Shown: one piece after another, positions 11,290 through 24,112 of the stretch
How the letters are laid out: every line of letters starts with the position of its first letter
Numbering within the stretch: position 1 is the stretch's first letter
Assembly: GCA_018296165.2 (NCBI GenBank)
Contig: JACKQL020000005.1
Coordinates: 186,001-250,000, forward strand
DNA length: 64,000 nucleotides
Source of the DNA: Termitomyces sp. T153
Lineage: Eukaryota; Basidiomycota; Agaricomycetes; Agaricales; Lyophyllaceae
Direction of reading: 5' to 3'
The notes under the pieces: generated by a model
Databases searched by the model: none
The model's input: the letters and a program-made list of their open reading frames with translations, nothing else
What the model was told of the DNA's origin: nothing
Made by a program: the position numbers and the translations under genes

Positions 11290-11605
11290 CCCCCTGACAG
11301 TTTCTAAACTCTATCGGAGGGACTTTGTTCTGCTCCTCTCACATCGGATATGTACTATTTGTCTATGGCTCCCTGTTTGTATTTATCATGTAGTCGTTAA
11401 CGTTGTACGGTGTAATAACAGTTTTTTGTAAGTATTACTTACCAGGACTCGTGCCATGCAGATGTCGCGTGGCGGTAGTTCACGTGACGATTTCGATCTA
11501 GAACGTGATTACGACGTTTTAGGTTAACCCGATATCGAGGAGTACGAAATTTTGTTTCTCCAGAGCACTCTTTGAACGATTCGAGTGTCCTGCCTTTTTA
11601 CAACA
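11290..11605. other. Promoter region of ADE13
   Basis: No coding potential. It holds the 3' end of the proline-rich gene and the leader of ADE13, including CT-rich and CGAT-rich stretches before the start at 11606. Confidence 0.5.
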
Positions 11606-13586
11606 ATGGAGGCATTCAACACCTACACGACTCCGTTGTCGAGGTTCGATATTTTATGTCTTGATCTTACCATCGTGTTCAATTCTGATCTCTGATCTCG
11701 CGTTTTGGTAGTCGTTATGCCAGTAAAGAAATGGCGCATCTTTTCTCGCCTGCAGTACGTACACTTCGCGCGTTCTTGGAGCGATCGAAGATTTTGAAAG
11801 CTATCTTTCGTTGTGCATTTTATCTTGTAGAACAGGTTCTATACTTGGCGTGTACTTTGGCTTAACCTCGCCATCGCGGAACGCGAACTAGGTCTGCCTA
11901 TCTCTGAAGAGGCGATTGAACAAATGAAGGCCAATCTTGTGTGTTTCTTTGTCTCTTTGTATCATCGTGTTAGCCATTGTCTGACTCTTGGTGTAGCATT
12001 TGACCCCCGAACAGTTTGAGACTGCGGCACAAGAAGAGAAGAAACGCCGCCACGATGTTATGGCTCATGTTCACACATTTGGCACTGTTGCTCCCGCTGC
12101 TGCAGGAATTATCCAGTGCGTGATTCGATTGTTGCTGAACTCCTCACCCGTGTCTCATTTCCGTCGGCCTGCAGTCTCGGAGCCACATCTTGTTACGTGA
12201 CAGAGTACGTTAAAACCCTTTCTCATCATAATCCTTCTAACAAACACTCTAGCAATGCGGACCTGATTTTCCTGCGCACGGGGCTTACGTACCTCATCAA
12301 CTCGCTCGCCGTGCTCATCTCGCGTCTCTCCGTATTCGCAGAAGAACACCGCGCACTCCCCACACTCGGTTTCACGCATTTCCAACCTGCGCAGCTCACA
12401 ACTGTTGGAAAGCGCGCGACGCTATGGATCCAGGAGCTCCTTTGGGACCTTAGAAATATTCAACGCGCACGCGACGATATTGGCTTCCGTGGCGTTAAGG
12501 GGACGACGGGAACCCAAGCTAGCTTCTTGGCATTATTTGATGGAGATCACCAAAAGGTATCGTCAATTTTGTTTTCCCAGTGGGTGAGATCTAATTATTG
12601 GTATCGAAACAGGTGGAAGATCTGGACAAGAGGGTCACGGAGCTCTCTGGATTCTCGTATGCGTACCCAGTTACGTCGCAGACATACTCGCGCAAGGTTG
12701 ACATTGATGTCCTTGCTCCCCTCGCATCACTTGGAGCTACTGCGCACAAAATTGCAACCGACATCCGGCTGTTGGCTAATTTGAAGGTGATTTCTCAAGA
12801 TTTTCCTTTATCCGCTATGTTCTTATTATGACGTCATGCAGGAAATGGAAGAGCCCTTTGAGTCGACACAGATTGGGTCCTCTGCAATGGCTTACAAGAG
12901 GAATCCCATGCGCTGCGAACGCGTGTGCAGTCTCTCTCGGCACCTCATGGTCCTCCACCAAAACGCACTCATGACGTCTAGTGTTCAGTGGTTCGAGCGT
13001 ACCCTCGACGATAGGTACTTATCCCCTCTGACTTATTGATTAAACTAACAGCCCCGTAGTGCAAACCGCCGCATCACGCTCCCTGAGGCGTTCCTGACTG
13101 CTGATATCGTGTTGTCGACTCTCCAAAATGTGTCGGAGGGCTTGGTGGTGTACCCAAAGGTCATCGCAAAGCGCATCTCACAGGAATTGCCCTTCATGGC
13201 AACTGAGAACGTCATTATGGCCATGGTCAAAGCCGGCGGTGACCGCCAAGAGGCACACGAGCAAATCAGGGTCAGTCTTTCCTACAATTCCATATCGTGA
13301 ATTTCCAACTCATGATTTTGATCTGGGACAGGTCCTGTCGCATGAGGCAGCACACCAAGTCAAAAACCTCGGGCTCGAGAACGATCTGATCGATCGCATT
13401 CGTGCTAACCCGTACTTTGACCCTATCAAGGGCCATCTCGATGCGCTTTTGGACCCGGCGAGCTTTATCGGACGTGCTCCCGAACAGGTGGACACTTTCT
13501 TGAAGGATTGGGTTGTACCCGCGCTGGCTCCGAAGGAGTTGCAGGAGGCGATTCAGCAGAGTAAGAAGGTTGAATTGTCTGTGTAA
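11606..13586 (+). CDS. ADE13: Adenylosuccinate lyase
   Basis: Catalyses two fumarate-releasing steps of purine synthesis (SAICAR to AICAR, adenylosuccinate to AMP). Ten exons (11606-11643, 11712-11754, 11831-11938, 11997-12115, 12175-12204, 12253-12556, 12613-12786, 12842-13014, 13060-13270, 13332-13586) join in frame to 484 aa, close to the length of yeast Ade13. Landmarks: [27 protein letters not shown] (a catalytic-His region), [31 protein letters not shown], the superfamily signature [11 protein letters not shown] at the active site, and SHEAAHQVK near the C-terminus. The 30 nt fifth exon and the acceptor at 11830 (TTGTAG, not the following AACAG) are required to restore these motifs. No damage seen. 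Confidence 0.97.
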
Positions 13587-14292
13587 AAGACGAATGCTAT
13601 ACTATCAATGCATTCCTATTTCTACAATTTATTGAGTTGCGACAGGTTGCTATCGGATACTTATAGGCGGTGGTCATCGCGATAATAAAATTATCATCCG
13701 CGGCACTTTGCTTTCTACCCTCTTCCAATCTGTAAAATCGGAATTACGACGACTTGCATGGAAATGGGCGTGTTTCAACGCTGGATGTGCGCCTTGATGT
13801 CCTTTGACAGCGCGGCTCGGGGATGAGTGAGTCCAGATATCACATTTTTGAGCAGGTATGTTTGTGTCGATCGTATCCAACCCAACTTCTCGTGACAATG
13901 CATTGAGGATATTTTGACGCAGTTCATACAGATACATACTTCGAGAAGGGACTTAGGGCTTGAAGTTGTAGGCCATCATACCGCCTGGGAAAACTACAAC
14001 TTGAACAGGCTGAGTATGATCGAACAAGTTCTATGTTGCTCTTCTCTTTTTCCACGACATCCGGAACTGGAATAACTGTGACTTGAATCAGGCAGGATGA
14101 TGGTGATCTCTGGTTTGATGACGGATTGACAGGGCCTTTGTTGTCGTAACAGCTCATGTCGTTTCGATATCACACTTCTTGTTTTCCTCTCATCTGCCGT
14201 CTTCCGTCACCGACCAACTCGCTATCATTCTTTCTTTCTACATACAGTCACTTCGACGCTTTCTGCTTCAAGAGAGAATTTATATATTCCTA
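13587..14292. other. Intergenic region between ADE13 and the KRE6-like gene
   Basis: About 700 bp with no supported gene; the minus-strand ORFs at 13937-13674 and 14157-13924 lack recognisable domains. It should contain the ADE13 terminator and the promoter of the glucan gene; the last 130 bp are pyrimidine-rich (TTTCTTTCTA), as is common upstream of fungal start sites. Confidence 0.45.
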
Positions 14293-17158
14293 ATGTTGTT
14301 ACGGTCGCCCCAACCCAAGTACAATCGCTTTACCGCATCGTCAGCTGCCTCATCAACTAGTCTGCTCTCGAATAATGACGGCATCCAGTCACAGTCTGCG
14401 CAATCGGTACGTGTTGAATGTTGACTTATGAGTGGTTCTATTGATCTTGACCCGGCCATAGGCATTTCTTTCAGAGAAGGTAGTCAAGGCCGATTGAAAT
14501 CACACGCAACCAGATTCGCTAACATGGAGTACCTAGTACTCATTCTCTCCATCTCCAGCGCAGTGGGGAATTCCACTGGACACCCCGGAAGACGACGACG
14601 AACTGCATAATCCTTCATCGGATAGAGACACACTGAACGATCGTGGCGGTCTCTTCTCATTACGAGGTCTTACCAACGTCGGCTTTATCGCTCTTCTCAC
14701 TATTGGCATTTTAGCCCTCTTGTAGGTCTCTCTCACACTTCCTACAACGTTCATTTCTCAATCTCGCTTACTTCCAGTGCTGGTGACCACCTCTCGCTTT
14801 CATTTCTTTTTATAAATAACTCAAACACCCCGATCAGGCTACCCTATTATTTCGCACTTCATGACCAATGTACAAACAACACAAGGAGGCTTCAATCTTG
14901 GAGGCATCAACGCGACTGGGCAGGTCGCTGAGATGCCCGGCAACTGGGGTCTGATCGATCTTGAAACACCTCAGGAGGCGCACACTAAGGCAGATTACAT
15001 GAATGGCGAGGACTGGGTTCTCGTATTCTCTGACGAGTTCAACACGGATGGGCGCACGTTCTATCCTGGTGACGATCCTTATTGGGAAGCTGTGGATCTG
15101 CATTATTGGCAGACGGTGAGATGATGGGCGCTATTTTGGTGTCGGTTACTTACATACTTATTGTGTGCGTGTGCCTGGCTTTCAGAACGATTTGGAGTGG
15201 TACGATCCTTCGGGTGGTGAGCGTGCTTGATTTCAGGATGTGTGATTGAGCATTGACATAGGTGCTGGCGGTAGCTACGACTAAGGACGGTTATTTGCAA
15301 CTGAGACTTGAGGTCGCTATTCCTGAGGATAATCACAACATGTCTTATAAATCTGGCATGGTAGGTATCATCTGTCTTCATATTCGAATATTTCTCATTC
15401 ATACGGATCGTGTACAGATTCAAACCTGGTGGGATTTCTTTTTCCATCTGGAAATACGAGCTGATCAAATATCAGGAATAAGTTTTGCTTTACTGGGGGG
15501 CTCATAGAGGGTTCTTACTCTTCCCTTTAATGTCCTTTCTTGACCTCTGACATGGACCGTTCCTATTAATAGCTAACGTCTCATTACCTGGTGACAGCAC
15601 CGTTTCGTATGTTCTCCTTATCTTATCGGCTCTAAGGCAGTACTGACCTTCTGTTTTCGAAGTGGTCTTTGGCCAGCTATGTAAGTCACATTCCATTGAC
15701 CCTTCTTCTCACTTAGATTTGTTCGTACAAAGTTGGACTATGGGTAACTTAGGTATTTCCCTTGCAAATTCTTGTGTTTCTAGGACTATAACTAACGAAC
15801 TCTTCTAGGTCGTGCTGGCTATGGCGCAAGTCTTGAGGGTATGGTGAGTTGTATGAGTCCTTGATATGAAAATACTGACAATTACATAGTGGCCCTATTC
15901 TTATGACTCTTGTGACGTCGGCACACTCCCAAATCAAACGTATCCTGGCACTCAAACTCCCTTGGCTGCTGTTGAGAACGGTGATCCGGCCAATAACAAT
16001 GAGCTAGTGAGTGCACGCACGTTTTCATGCCCTATCCATCCATTGACTGGTTGATTAGTCCTATCTTCCCGGCCAACGTCTATGTATGTTATTTCTTATT
16101 TCCTTCGATGGTCCGAAGGCCTGACATTACTCCATAGCCGCTTGTACGTGCTCAGGCGAGTCGCATCCAGGTCCTGTCCGGGCCAATGGAACATACGTTG
16201 GGCGTGCGGCACCTGAGATCGATGTCTACGAAGCCCTCGTCACAAACCAGAGGGGTCAGGTATCGCAGTCCGCACAGTGGGCACCTTTCAACGTACGTCC
16301 ACCTCTCGGTTCGGCAGGACTTTCTCTAATACATGGAAAAGGCGCAATATGACTGGTTCAACACCACCGACAACCTTATAATCCCTAATCCCGACATCAC
16401 TGTTCTAAATCCCTATAAAGGTGGTGCGTGCATATCTACCCTCGGTCTTTGGGTCGGTTACGTCTCTGAAGGTGCTTATCAACATGTTATTTAGGTGCCT
16501 TCCAGCAAACAACTAGCGGTCTTTCCTTCACCAACCGGGATTGTTACGAGGGTGGCACAGGTTGCTTTTCTGTGTATGGGTTCCAGTATCAGCCTGGGTC
16601 TCTATATCCATTCCCTTTCTTCGTTTTCATGAAATTGACGTTCTGGCACATCAGATTTGATAATGCGTATATCACATGGATAAACAACAACGAGATTGCA
16701 TGGACAATAATGCAGGCTGGGCTCGCACAAGACCCTCTGACCGAAATTGGTCCACGTCCAATTCCTCAGGAACCTATTGTACGCCTTTATCCTCCCCATA
16801 ACTGACTCACTGACTTGGCCACATCCGTAGTACATCATAGCGAATCTTGGTTTCTCGCTTAACTTTGGAGACATCGACTTTGCGAATATTCAGCTGCCTG
16901 CAACGATGCGTGTGGACTGGATACGGGTGTACCAGCCTGCGAATACAAAAAATATTGGGTGCGACCCCTCAAATTTCCCCACTGCTGCATATATCAATGC
17001 GTATGTGCAACCAATACTCCTTTTTCTATTTAGGATTCCAAGTATCTGTCTTTTCATATAGGTACATGGAGGCGTACACCAACGCAAACCTCACGACGTG
17101 GAGAGACGATTTCCATCAGGAGTGGCCGAAGAACAAGCTCATGCCCGGAGGCTGTTGA
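14293..17158 (+). CDS. KRE6: Beta-1,6-glucan synthesis protein, KRE6/SKN1 family
   Basis: Type II membrane glycosidase-like protein of the secretory pathway needed for cell-wall beta-1,6-glucan. Twenty-one exons join in frame to 571 aa: 14293-14406, 14462-14479, 14564-14721, 14778-14782, 14838-15115, 15186-15216, 15275-15360, 15418-15428, 15476-15510, 15573-15606, 15663-15680, 15733-15752, 15809-15843, 15890-16006, 16059-16083, 16138-16292, 16342-16423, 16495-16597, 16655-16778, 16831-17000, 17062-17158. Residues 1-82 are a cytosolic Ser/Asp-rich tail, about 83-103 a single membrane anchor, and the rest a GH16-like lumenal domain with WPAIWTMGNLG and the ExDxxE motif EIDVYE at 355-360. Several exons are tiny (5, 11, 18, 18 and 20 nt); each is needed to keep the family motifs. 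Family members KRE6 and SKN1 cannot be told apart here. Confidence 0.93.
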
Positions 17159-17690
17159 ATATGAGCCCTATTTCCCCCCCTCTGCTTTAGTAACTCACGC
17201 TCACGTTCGTATGTGAAGTTGGTCATCGGACTGACACACAGTACATTATTCGTTCCTTCAAGGACATTGTACGGGAAGATAGACTTGTACATTTGGATAT
17301 CACTTTGTACCACTTCATATCATCAGTCTGGATGACTGATCTTGATTGATTCGAAATTTGAGGCGTTGGCTTTATTAGCCGGAAATTTGATTTGCTTTAT
17401 TGGAAGCTGCTATTATGTCCGTCATGGGGTCAGCTCCTTCATGGTCACGTGTTGATTGTAGAGCAGATCGGTGGTGTGCGCATTTGTAAGTCCGCAGGAA
17501 AGAGGTACGAGAGGAATGCAGAACGGGTTTCGGACAACGCGTCACGATCACATGCCCTCGGACAACTTGAACTAGCACCACCACCTTCATGTGTATCTCC
17601 TCGTGTTTAAAGAGCATATAGAGATTTATAGGACCTACGTTTCATTCACTACTTCACGCGTAACTTTCACAGTTTCATTCGCTACCTTCA
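17159..17690. other. Border between host genes and the retrotransposon block
   Basis: Downstream of the glucan gene there is no coding sequence. Composition changes near 17.69 kb from mixed, CpG-containing DNA to C/T-rich, CpG-poor DNA typical of the transposon block. No LTR end or target-site duplication marks this edge. Confidence 0.4.
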
Positions 17691-18555
17691 CATGTGACTT
17701 TCACAGCACTTCCTGCCTACCTCCATCTATGTCAGCAACTACCTTCTCTTCACCCTGGTAACCTGTGCCCTTGCACATGCTCCCAAAGAGGCTCTCTCTT
17801 GACTCACCTGCCCATGAGCAAGCAGGCAGAACTCACTACCCTCACCCTGCCATAGAGGACCTTCCTGAGGATGAGGAACTCAACTTTGATGGATAAGAGG
17901 ACAAACCCCACTCCTCTCCAGAGACATGCTCCTTGGGAAATCCTTTGGACATGGCCACATCACAGGTCCAAGCCACTCCAATGACCCCCATCACAGAGGG
18001 ATCAGATTGCTTGTCCAAACCTGGTCTTACCCCATGGGCTATCTCTTCATTCATGGCCTCAGCTCTGTCTGTTTGCTTTCATCCTGCACCTGCAGTTACA
18101 ACCATCCCATTCAACCCTGTTTGATGCACACCCCTCACTCCTCTCTCTTGTCCACCTGCTTGCAATAACACACCTTCTCTAATGGCCCCAGCCTCAGCCA
18201 CCCAACAGTGGGCCAATAAGTGTCCACACTATTCCCCCAAGCATGGATTCACTGTCTGGGATATCAATGCCTTACTACACTTGACATGACTGGAGGGATT
18301 CTCTTTTCTGCCATTGAACCCCCATCATCTTCCTTCTTCCCCTTCAGAATCCATCATGATTTCCTGTACAGCCCTGCAGGGTCTTCTTCAGACTTTCAGT
18401 GCCAGTATTACACAGCACATTCCACAGGCTCACACACTAGCTGCTGCAGGCTTCACTCAGCCCTCCAACCTTTTTGCAGGTCTATTTCTGCTCACTTTAA
18501 GCATGCCTCAGCTGCATGGATGTGACTTTTCCTTTCTGCCACTGTCCAGTGCCCA
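17691..18555 (+). pseudogene. Gag-like remnant of an older element
   Basis: A plus-strand reading with several stops gives a Pro/Ser-rich protein with AHEQAGRTHYPHP and IEDLPEDEELNFDG near its start and hydrophobic Leu/Thr-rich segments later. It differs from family-1 gag and is cut off at 18556, where the LTR of copy A begins. It may be gag of family 2, whose pol lies at 40.5-43.5 kb, but no direct match supports that. Confidence 0.4.
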
Positions 18556-19750
18556 TGTCACAACCTGCTCCTTGGATCCCCAACCTTGTTTCCAGCCACC
18601 TTGCTCCCCCAGAGTTATCTCCAACACCCCCTTGAACACCCCCAATTTTTGTTGACCCATGATGCCTACTACAGGTAACTCTAACACTTCTCCAGCAAAC
18701 CTGATGGCCCCCTGGCTAACTCCAATGCCTTCCCCACAGCTGTCAATGCTTCTTCTGACTCTCCTGAGCCCCTGGGACCCTCTCCCACTGTTCCTGACTC
18801 TGGCATATGTCACCAGCTCATCACCCTGGTTTACTCAACCAACTCCAGAGCATCACAATGACTCTAGGATGGCCTGCATCTTCAACTGATCCCATCAGAA
18901 TATCACTATGGCCTGTCTGCTGATCACAACCAACACCCATTGACTCTGTATAGCTCTAATGAGCCCTGCCACCAGACCTGCTGTCCCCTGGAGCTCTCCA
19001 GTAATCAGTATATAAGTCATAGAGTAGCATCCCATATTCTAGTCTTGATATTGCTTAATGTTACCTATGGTCTGATTGTTTCCATCTCATGTTTCATGTT
19101 ATGTGCCATGTTTTCCCCTTTCTCTCAGTCTCCTGGTCTTATCTCAGTCTCTTGGTCTTATCTCAGTCTCCTGGTCTCATCTCATCTCTATCTCTGTCAT
19201 TGTCTTGTTATCATTTCATACCTCTGCTTGAATCTATTTTTGTTCTTGTCTCAATCTTATCTCAATTCCATTTTGTCTTGTTTGACTCCATTTCCTTTAT
19301 TATGCTCAAGTCCTTGCAACCTTAATGCCTTCATAAACTCCACACTTACAATCATGAACCCCAAACATTCCTTGAACCAACTCTGGACCTTGCTCTAACT
19401 CTGGACCTTGCTCTTTGCTTGGTCCCAAAACCCATCAACTTCTATCAATTCCCCATCAAACTCTGGCTCTGCTCCTATCACTTGTGTAGCCTCCATTTGC
19501 CCTGCACCTCTAATACTCACCTCTAGACTTGTACCTGACATCCCATCAAATCTGACCCCTTCCCCACAACTTGTTCTAGACTTCCCTGGACCATCCTGGA
19601 CTTGTTTGGATCACTTCCCCTTGCTTATTCTTGCAAGTCTCTAGGGTCTAAACCTTCTCCAAGTACCAGGTTATCAGTGTAGGACATCATGTCCACCTAG
19701 TAAGGATTCACCCAGTGTAGCTGAGCCCCCATGATCAGTGGAACCTGACA
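18556..19750 (+). repeat. 5' LTR of copy A (1195 bp)
   Basis: Starts TGTCACAACC and ends AACCTGACA. It contains TATATAAG at 19009-19016 and, 32 nt further, AGTCTTGATATTG at 19041-19053, the predicted transcript start. The 13 nt after the LTR (19751-19763, TAATATCAAGACT) are complementary to that start apart from one base. Confidence 0.85.
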
Positions 19751-19784
19751 TAATATCAAGACTCCCCCTTACCCTGTTTGTAAT

Positions 19785-20775
19785 GTCTGCAATTAGCTCC
19801 ACCTATACTTCTGCCAGAACTCTTGATGTCTATGGTTGGCATGTGCCTGAGACCCACTATGATTTGTTCTGCCTTGCCCAATTTGCCAAGGCACAGTGAA
19901 TTGTGGATCTGTCTCTTCCACTCCAGTCACATCCCCACACAATGGCTCTCTCCATGGATACCCTCTCTGCTCAACCCCAATCACATCATTCCTACACCAC
20001 CCTCACCTGCACCTCCTATACTTCCCACACCTCTGAACCTACTGCTCCAACCAGAATAACTGCACGACTCCAGACCAGCCTCCCTCCAATGCCACATCTT
20101 CCCCAAGAAAGCACACCAACACCCCTGGGCTACCCCACAGCTCCATCAAAATCCATGCATCCCTAATATCTGGACCAACAATTCTCTGATGGTGCCCCCT
20201 CAACCCACATCAAAGGAGCAAACTCCTGCTGCTTCACCAGTAAACTCTTTGACTTCTACACCACACTTCCACCCAACTCTGAGGATGTCAACTCCACAAG
20301 CAAGTCCTGCCATCATTGGAATCAAACTCCAAGCCAACTACCCCTCTCCCTTTAAGAATAAATCAAGATTCCAAGACCAGTGCTCCACCCACAATCTCAG
20401 AACCAACCTCTGGAATCAGCTAGGTCTCTTCTAGTTAATTGGCCATTGACCCTGCCCCATGTTTGACTGGACAAACTCTGCAACAATATCTCCAAACATG
20501 GACACAACCTCCTCTACCCCTCCCTCCAGTTACCTAGGGCCCCAATGCCTCTGACCCAACTCCAGCAACTCTGGAGCAAGACAAAAGAATTCCCAAAGCC
20601 TCAAGGTGGTCAGAAAGGGAAGGAAGATGCACCTCTGCCCCAGCCTCCTCAAAATGCACCCCAAAGGCACCTCCAACAAACTCCAGAAGTCAATGTGAGA
20701 ACCATGGTACTCCAATCCACAATGCTGGACAACCCTGGACCTCTCTGCCATTACTTCAACACTCCCTCCCAATTG
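19785..20775 (+). pseudogene. Decayed gag of copy A
   Basis: The first codons resemble the gag start of copy H (51509), with the shared landmark 'DVYGWHVPE' against 'NVYSWLVPE'. The rest is proline-rich and interrupted by stops. The capsid core and zinc knuckle seen in H could not be found, so much of gag is missing. Confidence 0.5.
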
Positions 20776-23700
20776 ATCTGGAGCCCCTGGCATCAAAATG
20801 CTCAATGCCACCTCCCTCTATGCACACTTCACCAGATGGGACTCAACTACCAAGTTATGCCACTCTTATCAAAAGAACAATCAAGCACAGAAGCTACCCT
20901 GCCAGAATGGACTATAGGAAAAAGAAAATTCCATATGAAGTAGTTCCCCCAGAGTATCATGAACTTGCTGACATGTTCTCTAAAGAAAGCAAAGAACCCT
21001 GAGCATCAAAATTGCATCCCCACCCCCTTGGACACCCTCTAAAGCCTTCCTTAATTACCCAGGAAATCAATATAAAGATCTGAGATGCCTTGACCCACTA
21101 CTCCAAACCACCCCACACCCCTCCACACAACTCTGGACCCTGGCAACCCAGCTCCAGAACCCCCATTTCAACCCTGACATACATTTAGGGAGTCCCCAAC
21201 ACTAACCCATTGATGTTGTCCTCATAGCATGAACTCCACAAGCCCAAATCCTCAACTACTAACCTCAAAAACTGCCCACCCTTGCTAGAAAAGATGTCTA
21301 CATGCAGGGACCATACCGCTAGAGTAACAAAAGAACAAATTCCATCTAAAGTAGTTTCTCCAGAGTACCATAAGTTCACTGATGCAGTCTCCCAGAAAAG
21401 AGTAGCATTCTCCGCCACCACTCTCCACTGAGTCAAAAGTGGAAAAATCCCACTGCTATCTCTCCCTGTCAACAATTAAAGATGTCACATGCTCCAATCT
21501 CTGCCACTGGAGTCACAACCCTGCCATCATACTACTCCACCCCTCTGACAAAATCAATTACCCAGTGAAAGAACAAACTTTGGACACTCAAAGTAGTTTC
21601 CCCCAAGTCTGGCAATACACCATGCAACCCAACCACATCCACTGGAGATTTGACTCAGATGCCAAGAAAAATGAATGGCCCATCCAACTCCACTCCAACA
21701 ATCAAGAGATCAATGAGGCCCTCCAAAAGAAGCAGTACCCCCTTCTCCTGATCAGAAATCTTGTTGATCACTTTTGCAGTGCCAAGACCTACCTTTGCTC
21801 CATCAACAATGACTTCCATACCACTCTAGAGCATGAATGGAAGATTGCCCCCACACCTGCTGTGGCCCCCTTCAAGTCCCAGCAATGCACATGCATGACC
21901 AACTTCCCTGCCACCCCTCAGCATTTGTGGACAACCACTTTCCCAACATGAGAAATGTCTTTGCAAATTGGAACAGCAGTCTGACCCACCCAAGCTCTTG
22001 GGAAACAACTAGAACACCCCTGCCACATCCCAGTACAGCTCCAGGGGCCACTGCCATCTATCCAACAACTCTGCCACTCTCTGCTTACAGATCCAAGAGC
22101 CTCTCTAGCCTCTCTGAGAAATGATCTCAGCTCTGCAGCGCCATGATCAACCTAAGGAGCCCAGACACTCTGCCAGACAACCAGTGGATGACTAAAGAAA
22201 CCCTTTGGAGCTGAACAGCATGAACTCCACCACTTGGTAGTAATCCCTGTTAAACATTTGCATGTCATGCTGATTTGAATAAGGAGGTAAACCCCACTCC
22301 AGACCCCTCCTCCTTGCCCAGCATGACCTCCACTGCAAGCCTGCCAACAAGCCAACCTCCCAACCCAACCTTTACATTGCCTCCAGATCTCTGGTTCTTG
22401 TGCTGGGAAATACAGACCAACAAAACACCAACCCCAGACCCCTTCCCTCACTCAGCACCATCTCTGAAGACAACTCCATCAATGAGCCATCCACTGGCCA
22501 GCCTCCATGCTAACTCCAGACCATTGGCTCCTACTCCAGAAGAAGACATAACCCACCAAGCTCACCCCTGGACCAACCCTGCCCATGCTCCACAAATCCC
22601 AAAGGAACTCTGCCAACAAACCAGCACCCCACCAATCCTTGCGCTGCCTCCAGTCTGCTGGCTCCACCCTGGAAAGGGATGAAACTGCTGCTGGACCTTC
22701 AATACAACACTGGACCCCCCAATATAGCCATCAATGCAACACCACCAATGAGCTAGCAGCCAACCCACCCATTATGCCACCTCTGCACCACCTGCCCCTA
22801 CCTCTAGAAAGAACAACCCATGGAACAACAACTCTGAGCTCCTCCCTTACTCCACACCTCACCCAGAAGCAACCACACTAAGAAGAATCATTCACTAACC
22901 AACCGTGCTCCTACTCTGAGAAAGACAAACCCATGCCCCAGACTCAGAACACACTTGTCCTGACAAACTCTGGTGGCACCCCAAGCTCTGAAGACACCAG
23001 GAACATGTAAGACTCCTCTACCTGTCTCTGGACTTATCTTTGGTTAGGAACAAGAAGGAATGTCACATAGCTGGTTCAGAATGTACAAACCCCAAGGGAA
23101 TCCATTGAGACTAGTCACTTTGGACCCTGCTGCCTCATCACCAATACTCTAGAGTACAGAAAACCCCAACTAAGCATGCCTCACCACCAACACTCTGGAG
23201 CACAGCAAACCCCTAACCAAGCATGTCTCTGACAAACATAATACTCTGGAGCTCAACAAACCCCCACCCAATCACACCCTGCAAAAACACAAACCTCTGG
23301 ACACCTTCTGCCCTTGAAGTCTACCTATCAACCCCCTCACACTTGGAGGCTGATGGACCACAAGAATGAACAAACCCAACTTCAAGAAAGTATCTCTGCT
23401 CCTATGCTAACTAACTAGCATGTAAAATGGTCCCCTACTGAGCCCACTACAACAACAATCCCAACTCAGGAACCCCTCCCTTGCTATGCTGCTAAGGACT
23501 CTCACCTCCAGCCTACCCCACTCCTCAAGAATGACCTTTACTCCATCATGCCCACTGTTGTCTAAGAAGACCTCTGCTCCCTCTGCCAGCCATGTTGGAA
23601 CAAAATCAATGCTGCTGCCAAGCATACTCAAAGCACACTCCCCCTCCAGCTGGACCTCTGGCAACTTTGCCTGACCCAACTAACATAACCCAAGACCTGA

Positions 23701-24110
23701 GAACACCCACTCACAACCTCAGTTCAAGCCCTCAAGAGGCATGCTTCTGGTTAACACTCTGCCTCTTGACTCTCTCAAAACATTCAGGAGCCCCCTACAG
23801 AAACCCCTCCACCACCCCTGCCAAACTCTAGACCCCCCACCTGCAGTGCTCCACCAAGCTCCAGCAACCCTGGGGGCTAGTCAACACAGATGGCATTAGT
23901 GGGCATAACCCCTGCCTCTGGATTTATTAGGGATTTAACTCCCACAAGCAACTCCTGCATGTTTCCATTTACTCATTCCCTCACACAATCTGAAACTTTG
24001 CACATTCACCAGAACATCAAGAAATTGATATGGACAGGCTAGAAATACAAAATGGTACAAAAAGGCTATGATGGCATAAGAGGAGCAAGAATACAAGTCT
24101 CAAATCACCA
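20776..24110 (+). pseudogene. Scrambled pol of copy A
   Basis: Recognisable pieces in order: the protease-RT linker with VVPPEYHELADMFS (20940-21000); a second copy of that linker near 21345-21410; an RT block with LVDHFCSAKTYL and HEWK (21760-21850); the pre-integrase linker near 22190-22500; integrase Zn-domain sequence near 23020-23090; and the post-pol spacer near 23890-23960. Stops and frameshifts are frequent. RNase H and the integrase core are not recognisable. Confidence 0.55.
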
Positions 24111-24112
24111 CC

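Noticed and set aside
13674..14157. Two minus-strand ORFs between ADE13 and the glucan gene
   Set aside because: Short, without domains or plausible splice partners, and in the expected promoter region.
19751..19763. A tRNA-Met primer-binding site, as in many Ty3 elements
   Set aside because: The sequence TAATATCAAGACT only loosely resembles TGGTATCAGAGC, while it pairs almost perfectly with the element's own transcript start.
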